The notes beneath the pieces are model-generated. The model did no database searches. It saw only the letters and a program-made list of their open reading frames with translations, and was not told the DNA's origin. Shown here in pieces: positions 15,137-23,436 of a stretch of DNA of 64,000 bases. This DNA is from Candidatus Gastranaerophilales bacterium (GTDB lineage: Bacteria; Cyanobacteriota; Vampirovibrionia; Gastranaerophilales; Gastranaerophilaceae). Location of the stretch: assembly GCA_944324255.1 (NCBI GenBank), contig CALUVM010000003.1, forward strand, positions 1-64,000, in the 5' to 3' direction. The first letter of the stretch is position 1. Each line of letters begins with the position of its first letter. The position numbers and the translations under genes were made by a program.

Positions 15137-17608
15137 TTAACTTTTCTTAATTTCGGTTAATGTCGGATCAAGAAGCCGTCTTCCGATATTGTCAAAATTT
15201 ATAGAGTAAAGAGTTTTTGTTCCGTATTTAATCATTTTTTCCACAACTCCTGTTCCGTATTTAGCATGTGTAACGGTATCACCTTGCTCTATCGGGTCAC
15301 TTGTGACCATATCTTCAGGCGGAATATCGGCATCGTAAACAGGAACTATAGGTGTTGTTGAATTTTTAGTTTCAAGAATTTCGCTGTTTTCTTCCGGAAT
15401 CTGAGAGCTGCCGACTTCTTCTAATGGCTCTAAGAATCCTTCGTCATCATTATCTTCTTCCAGAGGCTGTAATTCTTCAAGTCCGTTTGATGGAGTTAAT
15501 TCTTCAAGTTCATCAGAATTATTTTCTTCATTTAACTCGTCTATAAAATCTAAATCTGAGTCTGAAATTTCATCATCTTCTTTCATTGTAGTAAATACTT
15601 TGTCAACATCTTCTACAATTTGTTTATCCAAATCTTCATCCGATAAGTTTTCTTCATCATCTCCGAGATCAACAAGAATCGTATCTTCATCAGCAGCAGA
15701 GTCTGCATCAAGTTCCACAAGTTCATCCAGTTCACTGTTATCATCGTTTAGAGGAATAACGCCCAGTTCGTTGTTATTATCTTCAAATTCTTTAAGTGCC
15801 GGAATCTCTTGTACAGGCTCATTTTCTGTAATAGTTTCACCTGTGAAATCCGAAATTTCTTCAGGAAGAGTTATTTCTTCTGCCGGTTCTTCTTCAATAA
15901 CCGGAGGTTCTTCATTTTCCTGCACCGGAAGTCCTGATTCGGATATCTGTGAATCAGTATCAATAACTTCAGGTATTTCTTCCGGTCCGGTTTCTTCCTG
16001 CAGCTCCGGTGATAAATCTTCTGTAGATGAATCTTCTTCTTGTATCAGGGTTTCTTCCGGAATATCTTCAGAATGAATTTCTTCTATGCTTTCCTGCCGG
16101 TTTACAGGTTCTTCTAAATTTGCTTCATTTATTTGTTCAACTTCTAACGGATTTAAATCTTCTTCCTGAAGAGTTTTATCCTCTGTTTCTTCATCTTCAA
16201 ATAAATTAATATTTGCCGGTGCCGTGCTTACCTCTTCTGATAATTTTTCAATCAAATCATCAGATTTCTTTTCTATAGCTTTAGCGGCAGGCTCTAATTC
16301 TTCTGCCTCAGATGGATAAATAAGATTTTCTTCTTTTATGGTCTCATCTGTAATTTCGTTTTCTAAATCTTCTACGGAAAGTTCGTTTTCACTGTTTTGT
16401 GTTTCTGTTTCAGTTTGATTTTGTTCTGTTTTGACAACCGTATCTATTATTTCAAGCTTAGATACAAGCGGTATATAATTTGTTCCTTCGCCGACAAGAA
16501 GGTATGTATCTTTCGGCATAGAATTTAAAAATGTGTTGTAAATCTTAAACACCTCATTTGCATTAAATGAAGGTTCTATAATAAAGTTATCAAATAAATT
16601 TTTGATTTCATTAATATATTTGAACCGTGAATGAGTAATGAATGCAGCTGAGATATCCGGATTTGTTACAAGTGTTTTAATATTCTTTTTATTTATTAAA
16701 TTAGAACTTTCTACAAATATCTGAACAGGTTCTTTTTGTTTTGAAAGAATTGATAAAATGCTGCTTAGATATCTGTTTTGAAATATCATATCTAATTTTG
16801 AAAGGTCAATTATTGCAAATTTTGATTCCAGAATTCTGTTAAGGTTTTCAGCGTCTGTTTTAGTTTTTGCAAAACAACCGTCTTTATCAAATTTTGCAAG
16901 TTTGTTTTTCAGTACGAGCAATTTGAACACGTGAGATTTGTCAACGAGGTCATCTACAACGGTCTTGAGTGCACTGAACGGTAAAAACGGAACGGTCTTA
17001 GCATATTCTCCGAGTTCGAGGAATATTTCTTTAATCATTGCTTTGCTTTCAGATGTTGTGTCGTTTAAGCAGTCCTCGTACATAAAAGATAAGCCTTCAA
17101 TATTCAGCGGCAGGCTGAAGTCTACTCCTGCTGTATATTTGCTTCCTTCTACAACTCCAAGCATATCAATAATAATTACTCTTCCGTATCCTTCAAATTG
17201 TTTTGCAAGGTTTGATAATATTAAATTATTGGTTTGAGGTTTGTCAGTACAAATAAGAGTTTTTTTATTAAAACATTCTTTATCTATAGGAATATCAATA
17301 TTTTCACAGACAAATCTTCCTGCAATAACAGGGTTTTTCGCAAAAATAGAATTGCTTAAAATATCGAATGTAAAACTTGAAATTTTTGCATTTTTATCAG
17401 GAAGCGACTTGTCGTAATTCTTTAATGTCCCGTCATACAGGAAGAGAATTTTTGCATAAGCTATTACATTTTCGCCTGCTCGTTTTACTTGAATTACCTG
17501 CGCTATATACTGCTTATCAAATCCATCTATTTGCAAAAAAGACGAAAGCGCAATTTTTTCGGCGGACTCTAATTTTATAAAACCATCTCTTACTTCTAAA
17601 ATTCTCAT
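15137..17608 (-). CDS. Degenerate HerA-like ATPase with acidic linker and UvrD-type Tudor-like tail
   Basis: 823 residues in three parts. Residues 1-80 resemble the HAS barrel (HerA/ATP-synthase barrel). Residues ~90-390 look like a RecA-fold ATPase, with VIAGRF and a Walker-B-like VIIIDML (144-150). However, the segment where a P-loop is expected reads LICTDKPQTNN (118-128) and lacks GxxGxGK[ST], so ATPase activity is doubtful. Residues ~400-765 are a Glu/Asp/Ser-rich, low-complexity, probably disordered linker. Residues ~770-823 (GDTVTHAKYGTGVVEK) match the small beta-barrel at the C-terminus of UvrD/PcrA and in CarD-like proteins, which binds RNA polymerase. A role at the transcription-repair interface is inference. 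I know no named family with this full architecture. Confidence 0.7.
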   Translation of the reverse strand: MRILEVRDGFIKLESAEKIALSSFLQIDGFDKQYIAQVIQVKRAGENVIAYAKILFLYDGTLKNYDKSLPDKNAKISSFTFDILSNSIFAKNPVIAGRFVCENIDIPIDKECFNKKTLICTDKPQTNNLILSNLAKQFEGYGRVIIIDMLGVVEGSKYTAGVDFSLPLNIEGLSFMYEDCLNDTTSESKAMIKEIFLELGEYAKTVPFLPFSALKTVVDDLVDKSHVFKLLVLKNKLAKFDKDGCFAKTKTDAENLNRILESKFAIIDLSKLDMIFQNRYLSSILSILSKQKEPVQIFVESSNLINKKNIKTLVTNPDISAAFITHSRFKYINEIKNLFDNFIIEPSFNANEVFKIYNTFLNSMPKDTYLLVGEGTNYIPLVSKLEIIDTVVKTEQNQTETETQNSENELSVEDLENEITDETIKEENLIYPSEAEELEPAAKAIEKKSDDLIEKLSEEVSTAPANINLFEDEETEDKTLQEEDLNPLEVEQINEANLEEPVNRQESIEEIHSEDIPEETLIQEEDSSTEDLSPELQEETGPEEIPEVIDTDSQISESGLPVQENEEPPVIEEEPAEEITLPEEISDFTGETITENEPVQEIPALKEFEDNNNELGVIPLNDDNSELDELVELDADSAADEDTILVDLGDDEENLSDEDLDKQIVEDVDKVFTTMKEDDEISDSDLDFIDELNEENNSDELEELTPSNGLEELQPLEEDNDDEGFLEPLEEVGSSQIPEENSEILETKNSTTPIVPVYDADIPPEDMVTSDPIEQGDTVTHAKYGTGVVEKMIKYGTKTLYSINFDNIGRRLLDPTLTEIKKS

Positions 17609-17723
17609 TACAAAACCTCTAAACAGATATTATCATGAACATGCCTTTTATTTAAACTAATTTTTACAATTCTACACTAAAATTTTAATTGAACTCTCTT
17701 CCTCTTTGTGGTTTAATTTGGCT

Positions 17724-18932
17724 ATGAGAGAAATTTTATTAACTAATGGTATTAAAACCTGTATTAAGAAAAATAATGATACGCCAAGGACTGCTTTAGC
17801 TTTAAATTTTTCTATCCAAAAACCGGAGAAATTTCCGGGTGAATATCTTTTAATGAACAGACTGCTTTTAAAGGGAACAGAAAAATATACTTCTGAAGAG
17901 CTGTCAGGAATTCTTGATGAGAATGCCATAGATATGTATACGGAAATGAAATATGATTATTTAAGATTTAGATTTGTTTCCCTAAATGAAGATTTTGAAT
18001 ATGCTCTTTCAATTCTTTCCGATATTATTCAGAATTCTACATTTGAAGAGTTTGAAAAAGAAAGGGAAAAACTTAAAGGTGAGTTGAATGCAGAACTGGA
18101 TTCAGCAAGATCTAAAGTCTCAGACTTGTTTACAAAAACTATTTATAAAAACCATTTTTATGGTGCAAGTTATACGACAATACTTGCCGAGATAGATAAA
18201 GTTACTCCCGAAGATGTAAAATCTGCATACAAAGAGATTCTGGAAAACAGTAAAAAAACGCTGGTTTTTGTCGGAGATGCAGATTCTGAAAACGTGACAG
18301 AGCTTTTGAATAAATATTTAGGTACAATTCCTGAATCGAAAGATTGTGAATCGGAAATTCCTGTACCTCAGCTCTTAAATCAGGAATATACAGAGCTTAT
18401 AAAAGAAGATGCGCAGCAGGCTCAAATTATTCAAGGTTGGCTGGTGCCTACAATCGGAAGTGATGATTACTTTAAAATTATGCTTCTTAACACAATTCTT
18501 GGCTCAAGCGGTCTTTCTTCACGCTTGTTTATGGAATTAAGAGAGAAAAGAGGGCTTGCCTATACCGTCAGGACATCTTACGAAACCCATCATCAGGCTG
18601 CTGTATTTAGTATTTATATCGGAACGGAGCCTTCCAATATTCAAACTTCAATTGAAGGATTCAAAGCGGAAATAGAAAAAATTAAAACGATTCCTGTATC
18701 CGAAGAAGAATTGCATAATGCTAAAAATAATATTATTGGAAAGCAGCAGTTTATAACGGAAACAAATTCTCAGCAGGCAAATTTAATGGCTTATTATTCA
18801 ATATCCGGCAAGCCTTTTGATTACCAAACAGAAGTTATAGAAAGGCTTCGTTCAGTTACTTCTCAAGAATTGCTTGAATGTGCAAATAAATATTTTACAG
18901 ATAACTATGTTATTGCAATCCTAAAACCATAG
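17724..18932 (+). CDS. M16 family peptidase-like protein lacking the zinc motif
   Basis: 402 residues from the ATG at 17724; an in-frame TTG six codons upstream is less likely, and neither has a clear ribosome binding site. The two-domain insulinase/processing-peptidase fold is recognisable (LLLKGTEKYT near 50, LFMELREKRGLAYTV in the second half). The inverted zinc motif HxxEH, expected just before the LLKGTEK segment, is replaced by GEYLLMNR, and no other HxxEH exists in the protein. The REKRGLAYTV Arg/Tyr substrate-binding segment is intact. This is the pattern of the non-catalytic partner in paired bacterial M16 proteins, but no catalytic partner lies within the window. The M14 peptidase gene begins directly at its stop codon. 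Confidence 0.85.
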   Translation: MREILLTNGIKTCIKKNNDTPRTALALNFSIQKPEKFPGEYLLMNRLLLKGTEKYTSEELSGILDENAIDMYTEMKYDYLRFRFVSLNEDFEYALSILSDIIQNSTFEEFEKEREKLKGELNAELDSARSKVSDLFTKTIYKNHFYGASYTTILAEIDKVTPEDVKSAYKEILENSKKTLVFVGDADSENVTELLNKYLGTIPESKDCESEIPVPQLLNQEYTELIKEDAQQAQIIQGWLVPTIGSDDYFKIMLLNTILGSSGLSSRLFMELREKRGLAYTVRTSYETHHQAAVFSIYIGTEPSNIQTSIEGFKAEIEKIKTIPVSEEELHNAKNNIIGKQQFITETNSQQANLMAYYSISGKPFDYQTEVIERLRSVTSQELLECANKYFTDNYVIAILKP

Positions 18933-18938
18933 GTGCTT

Positions 18939-19571
18939 ATGGTTAAAACTACTGGCGGAAATGAAATAGAACTTTTTAATCCGTACACCGGCGGGATATT
19001 AGTTGTCGGGGTGGTTCATGGAGATGAACCTCAAGGGGATTATCTTATTCGTAAATACTATAAAGAAACACCGGATACCAAATTAATAATGATTCCTTGT
19101 TTGAACCCTGACGGGATGCAAAAAAATAGCAGAACAAATTCTAACGGTGTGGATTTGAACAGAAATTTTCCTTCTCAAAACTGGATTGAGGCTGAAAAGA
19201 ATGAATATTATGGCGGAAAAGAGCCGGCAAGTGAAATCGAAACACGATTTTTGATGAATGTAGTTGAAAAATATACTCCAAAAGCCATACTGACATTGCA
19301 TTCTCCGTATAAAGTGGTAAATTATGACGGGGGTAAATATGAGGGTAAATATGGGGGAAATGACGCCAGGATGCTTGCTCAAAAGATTTCTGAAATTATC
19401 GGATATCCGGTTGAAGAAAATATAGGTTACCCGACTCCGGGAAGTTTCGGTACCTGGGCAGGAATTGAAAAAGGAATTCCTGTAATTACCTTAGAGCTTG
19501 ATGAAGAAATTAATATTGTTGAGCTGGAAAGACCTGTTTTTGATATATTTAGAATGTTAGAAAATTATTAG
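18939..19571 (+). CDS. M14-family zinc peptidase (MpaA-like murein peptide amidase)
   Basis: About 210 residues; a compact zinc carboxypeptidase domain. Zinc ligands are visible as HGDEPQ (HxxE) near residue 27 and the later TLHSP histidine. The NPDGxxxNSRTNSNGVDLNRNFP region is typical of M14, and a C-terminal ITLELDEE supplies the catalytic glutamate. This resembles MpaA and related enzymes that trim murein peptides. There is no signal peptide, so it probably acts on recycled peptides in the cytoplasm. GTG at 18933 (directly after the upstream TAG) and ATG at 18939 are both possible starts. Codons near 19326-19350 contain a 12-base in-frame repeat (GGTAAATATGAG/GGTAAATATGGG) encoding GKYEGKYG. 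Confidence 0.85.
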   Translation: MVKTTGGNEIELFNPYTGGILVVGVVHGDEPQGDYLIRKYYKETPDTKLIMIPCLNPDGMQKNSRTNSNGVDLNRNFPSQNWIEAEKNEYYGGKEPASEIETRFLMNVVEKYTPKAILTLHSPYKVVNYDGGKYEGKYGGNDARMLAQKISEIIGYPVEENIGYPTPGSFGTWAGIEKGIPVITLELDEEINIVELERPVFDIFRMLENY

Positions 19572-19578
19572 GAAAGTT

Positions 19579-20295
19579 ATGGAAGATATAAAAGAATTAG
19601 TAAAGAAGAATGAATTAAAGCATATAGCAATTATTATGGACGGTAACAGAAGATGGGCAAAAGAACGGAACTTACCATCTGCCGTAGGACATAAAAAAGG
19701 GGTTGATGCTCTTAAGACAACGATGAGAGCTTGTGATGATTACGGAATAAAATATTTAACCGTATATGCATTCTCTACCGAGAATTGGAACAGAAAACCG
19801 GAAGAGGTTAATTTTTTAATGGATTTACTCGGACAGACTCTAAAAAATGAATTAAAAGAAATGCACGAAAATAATGTTGTTATCTCTTTTATCGGTGATA
19901 CTTCAAAATTGAGTCCAAAGTTACAGAAAATTTTAAATAATGCTGTTGAAACAACAAAAAATAATACCGGAGTAAATCTTCAGATTGCTTTTAATTATGG
20001 CTCAAGAGCGGAAATTGCAAGAGCTGCCTCGTTAATAGCAGAGGAGTATAAAGCAGGTAAAATAAATGAAATCACCGAAGAAACGGTCAATTCATACCTG
20101 TATACTTCAAAGCTTCCCGATCCGGATTTGTTAATCAGAACCGGCGGGGAAATGAGAATATCAAATTATCTTCTCTGGCAGATTGCTTATTCTGAGTTTA
20201 TAGTAATACCGGATTTCTGGCCGGAATTTAATAAGGAAAAACTGGCAGAATGTGTAATGGAATTTAACCGCAGAAGTCGCCGCTGGGGTAAATAG
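19579..20295 (+). CDS. uppS: Isoprenyl transferase (undecaprenyl diphosphate synthase)
   Basis: 238 residues; the cis-prenyltransferase that adds isopentenyl units to make undecaprenyl diphosphate, the lipid carrier for peptidoglycan and LPS. Signature motifs are intact: IAIIMDGNRRWA near the start (catalytic Asp), LTVYAFSTENW, and the C-terminal LIRTGGEMRISNYLLWQ with AYSEF. GGAAAG precedes the ATG. Seven bases separate it from the M14 gene, so M16-M14-uppS form one operon. The stop codon lies inside the first copy of a decamer repeat (20285-20318). Confidence 0.97.
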   Translation: MEDIKELVKKNELKHIAIIMDGNRRWAKERNLPSAVGHKKGVDALKTTMRACDDYGIKYLTVYAFSTENWNRKPEEVNFLMDLLGQTLKNELKEMHENNVVISFIGDTSKLSPKLQKILNNAVETTKNNTGVNLQIAFNYGSRAEIARAASLIAEEYKAGKINEITEETVNSYLYTSKLPDPDLLIRTGGEMRISNYLLWQIAYSEFIVIPDFWPEFNKEKLAECVMEFNRRSRRWGK

Positions 20296-20318
20296 GGGTA
20301 AATAGGTAGGGGTAAATA
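20285..20318. repeat. GGGGTAAATA decamer repeat at the uppS stop
   Basis: Three copies of GGGGTAAATA (20285-20294, 20295-20304, 20309-20318). The first supplies the last uppS codons and the TAG stop. A four-copy relative in the opposite orientation covers the stop of a TPR gene at 38701-38740. Confidence 0.85.
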
Positions 20319-20327
20319 TATAAAACC

Positions 20328-21023
20328 TTAATATGCTTTATTAATCAGTGAATTATGAGTTAATTCTTCAATTTCATCATTAATAGGGTCAAGTTTTTCG
20401 CCTAATGCCAGCTCAAGCATATAATCAGCAAAATGAGTGTTTTTAGGGAGGAAAGAACCGTGCAAATATGTTCCAAAAACATTTTTATACCGGGCTCCTT
20501 CTGTTTTATCTTTTCCGTTGTTTCCGTTTCCGACAACAACTCTTCCGATAGGTTTTGTTTCTCCCATTAGGTAGGTCAGTCCGCTATGATTTTCAAATCC
20601 GACAAGTGTGCTGGTTTCAGTTTCTACGGTAACATTTCCGATAAAACGCTTGCCGCCTGCAACTGTATAGGCATCCAAAAGGCTTATACCTTCAAGCCGT
20701 TCCCCGTTATGCGGTTGATAATAATGCCCCATAAGCTGGTATCCGCCGCAAATACCCAGAAATACTGCTCCTCTATCCCGTTCACCGGCAAGGAACTCTT
20801 TATGCTTTTGAAGTTCTTTTGATACTTCAATTTGCTGTAAGTCCTGACCTCCGCCAATGAAATAAATATCGTGTTCTTTTATTGAGTCGGATATATTTAT
20901 TTCATCAATTTCTATTTCTATTCCCCGCCATTCACACCTTTTTTTGAGGGCTAAGATGTTTCCTCTGTCGCCATAAATGTTTAATAGCTTTGGATACAAA
21001 TGTGCCAGCCGTACTTTTTTCAT
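20328..21023 (-). CDS. gatD: Lipid II isoglutaminyl synthase, glutamine amidotransferase subunit
   Basis: 231 residues; class-I (CobB/CobQ-like) glutaminase that supplies ammonia for amidating the glutamate of the peptidoglycan stem peptide, normally with the Mur-ligase partner MurT. Seen are the N-terminal HLYPKLLNIYGDRGN, the nucleophile elbow GICGGYQLMG, ENHSG, and the catalytic histidine in GTYLHGSFLPKN. The ATG overlaps the recO stop as TAATG, which indicates translational coupling. No murT is present in the window, although murT-gatD pairs are usual in Firmicutes. A cobyric-acid-synthase-like role is a weaker alternative. Confidence 0.88.
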   Translation of the reverse strand: MKKVRLAHLYPKLLNIYGDRGNILALKKRCEWRGIEIEIDEINISDSIKEHDIYFIGGGQDLQQIEVSKELQKHKEFLAGERDRGAVFLGICGGYQLMGHYYQPHNGERLEGISLLDAYTVAGGKRFIGNVTVETETSTLVGFENHSGLTYLMGETKPIGRVVVGNGNNGKDKTEGARYKNVFGTYLHGSFLPKNTHFADYMLELALGEKLDPINDEIEELTHNSLINKAY

Positions 21024-21787
21024 TAAACAGCAAGCTCCTTAATAACTTTCAGTGTTTTTTGCTTTTTATTGCTATGTACTTTTATATAGTCATCCAAAAG
21101 ATTAAAACATACCTGACAGACTTTTTCTGTTGCTTTTCTGTCATAATCGCTTTCAAAATCGAAGTCAAATTGAAGCATTGCAAGCAAAAAATCTCTTATT
21201 TTATGATGCATTTTAAGTTTAACTCCGAGGGTTTCATTACATTCTTTACATATAACTCCGCCCATAGAGGATGAAAAATACATCTCATCATCCAGTATTT
21301 GTTCCCTGCAGCAAAGACAAGTGTCAAGTTCTACACAGAACCCCATTATTAAAAGCAGTTTAAGCTGAAATTTTATAACTGCTATAAGAGCATCTTTTTT
21401 TTCTTTAGAATCAGCAATTCTGTTAAGAGCTTTATATAAAAGTTCATAAATTTCTTTAGATGCGGCTTCCGAACCTTCTCCAAAGTTTACAATAAGCTCT
21501 GAAACATAAGAGGACAGCATTAATTTATCCATATCTTCTCTTGTTTTTCTAAAGTTATTGACAGTCTGGGCTTGAATAATTGTATCCATACTTCTGCCCT
21601 TAAGCAGCTGTAAAGAATTCGCTACAAGCAAATCCATCCTCGCTCCGAGCTTGCTTTTAGGTTTCTTGATGCCTTTAGCTACGCCTTTTATCAAGCCGTT
21701 ATCTTTAGAATACATAACTATAATTTTGTCGGCATCATTAAGATTATATGATTTCAGATTAATAGCTTCCGTTACATAATTATTCAT
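21023..21787 (-). CDS. recO: DNA repair protein RecO
   Basis: 254 residues from the ATG at 21787 (MNNYVTEAINLK). It promotes RecA loading and strand annealing with RecF/RecR. The N-terminal OB-fold (NDADKIIVMYSKDNGLIKGVAKG) and the helical domain are clear. A zinc-finger-like set CLCC...CKEC occurs in the middle. The reading frame is open 39 codons further upstream, inside pilT; I chose the ATG that overlaps the pilT stop (ATGAATAA), since the family begins there. recF is also in this window (52186), but in a different operon. Confidence 0.93.
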   Translation of the reverse strand: MNNYVTEAINLKSYNLNDADKIIVMYSKDNGLIKGVAKGIKKPKSKLGARMDLLVANSLQLLKGRSMDTIIQAQTVNNFRKTREDMDKLMLSSYVSELIVNFGEGSEAASKEIYELLYKALNRIADSKEKKDALIAVIKFQLKLLLIMGFCVELDTCLCCREQILDDEMYFSSSMGGVICKECNETLGVKLKMHHKIRDFLLAMLQFDFDFESDYDRKATEKVCQVCFNLLDDYIKVHSNKKQKTLKVIKELAV

Positions 21788-22877
21788 AATAAGACTTTGT
21801 TCCCTGGTATACTCCTCTGAATATTTTTTCCAGTTCCGGCTCATCGTTAGAACTTGCCAGAGCTTCTTCCTGAGTGATAAATCCGCTGTCAGCAAGCAGG
21901 GCAAGTGATGAATTCATTGATATCATATCATCAACAGTATTATCTCTTATCAGATTGTATATTTCATCAGAGTTATCTTTGTTAATATAATCTTTTATTG
22001 TGGAGGTTACAACCATCACTTCACATGCAGGAAATCTCTTCTTCTTTTCTTCAGAATAAATAAGCTTTTGCGCAATTGTTGCACGAAGAGTTTCTGCAAG
22101 CTGTTTTCTTACAATGTGTCGGTTTGACTCTTCAAACATATTAACAATTCTGTTAATAGTCTGGATAGCATCATTTGTATGCAATGTCGTAAGAACAAGG
22201 TGTCCTGTTTCGGCAGCTTTTAATGCGGCAGACATTGTTTCTACATCTCTTATTTCTCCAATAAACAACACATCAGGATCCTGTCTGAGAGCATATTTTA
22301 TACCGTCAGAGAAGTTCGCTGTATCAACACCTATTTGTCTTTGTGAAATAATACTTTTCTGGCAGTTAAATACATATTCAACAGGGTCCTCAATTGTTAC
22401 AATATGCTTGGTTTGAGTCATATTTATCTGGTTGATAAGGGAGGCTATTGTTGTGGATTTACCGCAGCCGGTAGGCCCTGTTACAAGAACAATACCGTTC
22501 TGGTGCTTTATAACGGTTTCCAATAAGTCCGGAAGCTGCAATTCCTGCAGAGTCGGAATTTGATAAGGGATGTTTCTTATTACAAGCCCCGGCATGCCCA
22601 TCTGCCGGTTGTAATTGATTCTGAATCTCGATACCCCTTTTATTTCGTACATAAAGTCAACATCCATTCTTGTGAGAATTGCATCCCTTATAGCAGTAGG
22701 TGCAATTTCAAGAATTGCATTATCAATATCTCCTTTTGTTAATTCCGGCAAGCTTGTTCTGATAATAAACCCGTTGCGTCTTAAAAATGGCGGGTATCCG
22801 ACTTTTAAATGCTCATCAGAGGCTCTGCCTAAAGCGGCTTCTTTTAAGAACTGGGTAATGTTAAAAATCTCACTCAT
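21780..22877 (-). CDS. pilT: Type IV pilus retraction ATPase PilT
   Basis: 365 residues; a hexameric cytoplasmic ATPase that depolymerises type IV pili and so drives twitching. Walker A GPTGCGKST, the Asp box (TIEDPVEY), Walker B (LFIGEIRD) and the His box (LTTLHTND) are all intact. The N-terminal PAS-like domain contains GVSRFRIN. Length matches the family (about 345-370). GGGAGAAGG precedes the ATG. It heads a pilT-recO-gatD operon with its own promoter; no pilB, pilC or pilin gene is adjacent. Confidence 0.96.
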   Translation of the reverse strand: MSEIFNITQFLKEAALGRASDEHLKVGYPPFLRRNGFIIRTSLPELTKGDIDNAILEIAPTAIRDAILTRMDVDFMYEIKGVSRFRINYNRQMGMPGLVIRNIPYQIPTLQELQLPDLLETVIKHQNGIVLVTGPTGCGKSTTIASLINQINMTQTKHIVTIEDPVEYVFNCQKSIISQRQIGVDTANFSDGIKYALRQDPDVLFIGEIRDVETMSAALKAAETGHLVLTTLHTNDAIQTINRIVNMFEESNRHIVRKQLAETLRATIAQKLIYSEEKKKRFPACEVMVVTSTIKDYINKDNSDEIYNLIRDNTVDDMISMNSSLALLADSGFITQEEALASSNDEPELEKIFRGVYQGTKSYYE

Positions 22878-22899
22878 TATAAACCTTCTCCCTATTTAA

Positions 22900-22928
22900 A
22901 TCCTATCATTTCTAAAATCTTTTGACAA
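22900..22928 (-). promoter_or_regulatory. Promoter of pilT-recO-gatD
   Basis: Minus-strand TTGTCA (22923-22928), exactly 17 bases, TAGGAT (22900-22905). The -10 box ends about 22 bases before the pilT ATG. Confidence 0.5.
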
Positions 22929-22941
22929 CAAGTTTACATAA

Positions 22942-22968
22942 AAAAAGCGGATTAAAAATCCGCTTTTT
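22942..22968 (-). terminator. Terminator of the small Ser/Gly/Cys protein gene
   Basis: A perfect 12-bp stem (AAAAAGCGGATT / AATCCGCTTTTT) with a three-base loop lies 24 bases after the stop at 22992 and just upstream of the pilT promoter, insulating the two units. Confidence 0.9.
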
Positions 22969-22991
22969 AAATTAAAATCTTTTCTTTTTTA

Positions 22992-23348
22992 TTAACAGCT
23001 ATAGCTGCATCCGCCGCCCATGCTTGCTCCTGAAGAGAAAGAGGAAGAAGCTGAAGCGATTGAACCGCAGGATTCACCTGCTCCGGAGTAAGCGATTGAT
23101 CCGCTTGTTTCTCCACCCATATATGCGATTGAACCAGTTGTTTCATAGCTTTCGCCGAATGCCATAATTGCTGCATCAGAAGGACCTGAATAAAAGCTGC
23201 AAGTATCAACACCGCCGTCTGCAGAAACTGTAGGTGCTATTAATGAAGTATTATCTGTAATCAAATGAGTTGTTTTTGTATTTGTATCTGCACCGATGAA
23301 TTTAAAGCAGGTATTATGATTTTCTTCTGAAGCTGTGAATGTTAGCAT
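22992..23348 (-). CDS. Small Ser/Gly/Cys-rich orphan protein
   Basis: 118 residues from the ATG at 23348; I do not recognise a family. The N-terminal half (MLTFTASEEN...) is ordinary. The C-terminal half holds three GSIA[Y/S] repeats at residues 72, 83 and 95 with 11-12 residue spacing, then a Ser/Gly run ending GGGCSYSC. Cysteines are at 14, 50, 94, 114 and 118. There is no signal peptide and no adjacent maturation gene. It is monocistronic, with its own terminator and an upstream AT-rich element (23367-23407) shared with two other small orphans in this window. It looks like a small exported, structural or precursor-type peptide, but that is a guess. Confidence 0.75.
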   Translation of the reverse strand: MLTFTASEENHNTCFKFIGADTNTKTTHLITDNTSLIAPTVSADGGVDTCSFYSGPSDAAIMAFGESYETTGSIAYMGGETSGSIAYSGAGESCGSIASASSSFSSGASMGGGCSYSC

Positions 23349-23372
23349 ATCTTTCAAATCCTATCTCAGTGT

Positions 23373-23389
23373 TTACATATATATAAAGT
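23373..23389 (-). promoter_or_regulatory. Shared upstream element, copy 1
   Basis: Minus strand ACTTTATATATATGTAA, ending 24 bases before the ATG at 23348. It is identical over 17 bases to copy 2 (53595-53611) and differs by one base from copy 3 (62854-62870). A TTGAGT box (23401-23406) lies 17 bases from TATATA (23378-23383), so the element overlaps a possible promoter. Confidence 0.65.
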
Positions 23390-23436
23390 CTAAAAAAAAT
23401 ACTCAATTTCACGACTTACTTATTTCTTTACAAAAG

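Noticed and set aside
15600-16076. Ser-rich 158-codon plus-strand ORF opposite the acidic linker
   Set aside because: Glu/Asp codons read in reverse give Ser/Leu runs; low complexity explains the open frame.
22992-23348. Ser/Gly/Cys protein as a certain RiPP precursor
   Set aside because: No modifying enzyme, protease or ABC transporter nearby, and the leader/core boundary is unclear. Kept only as a possibility.
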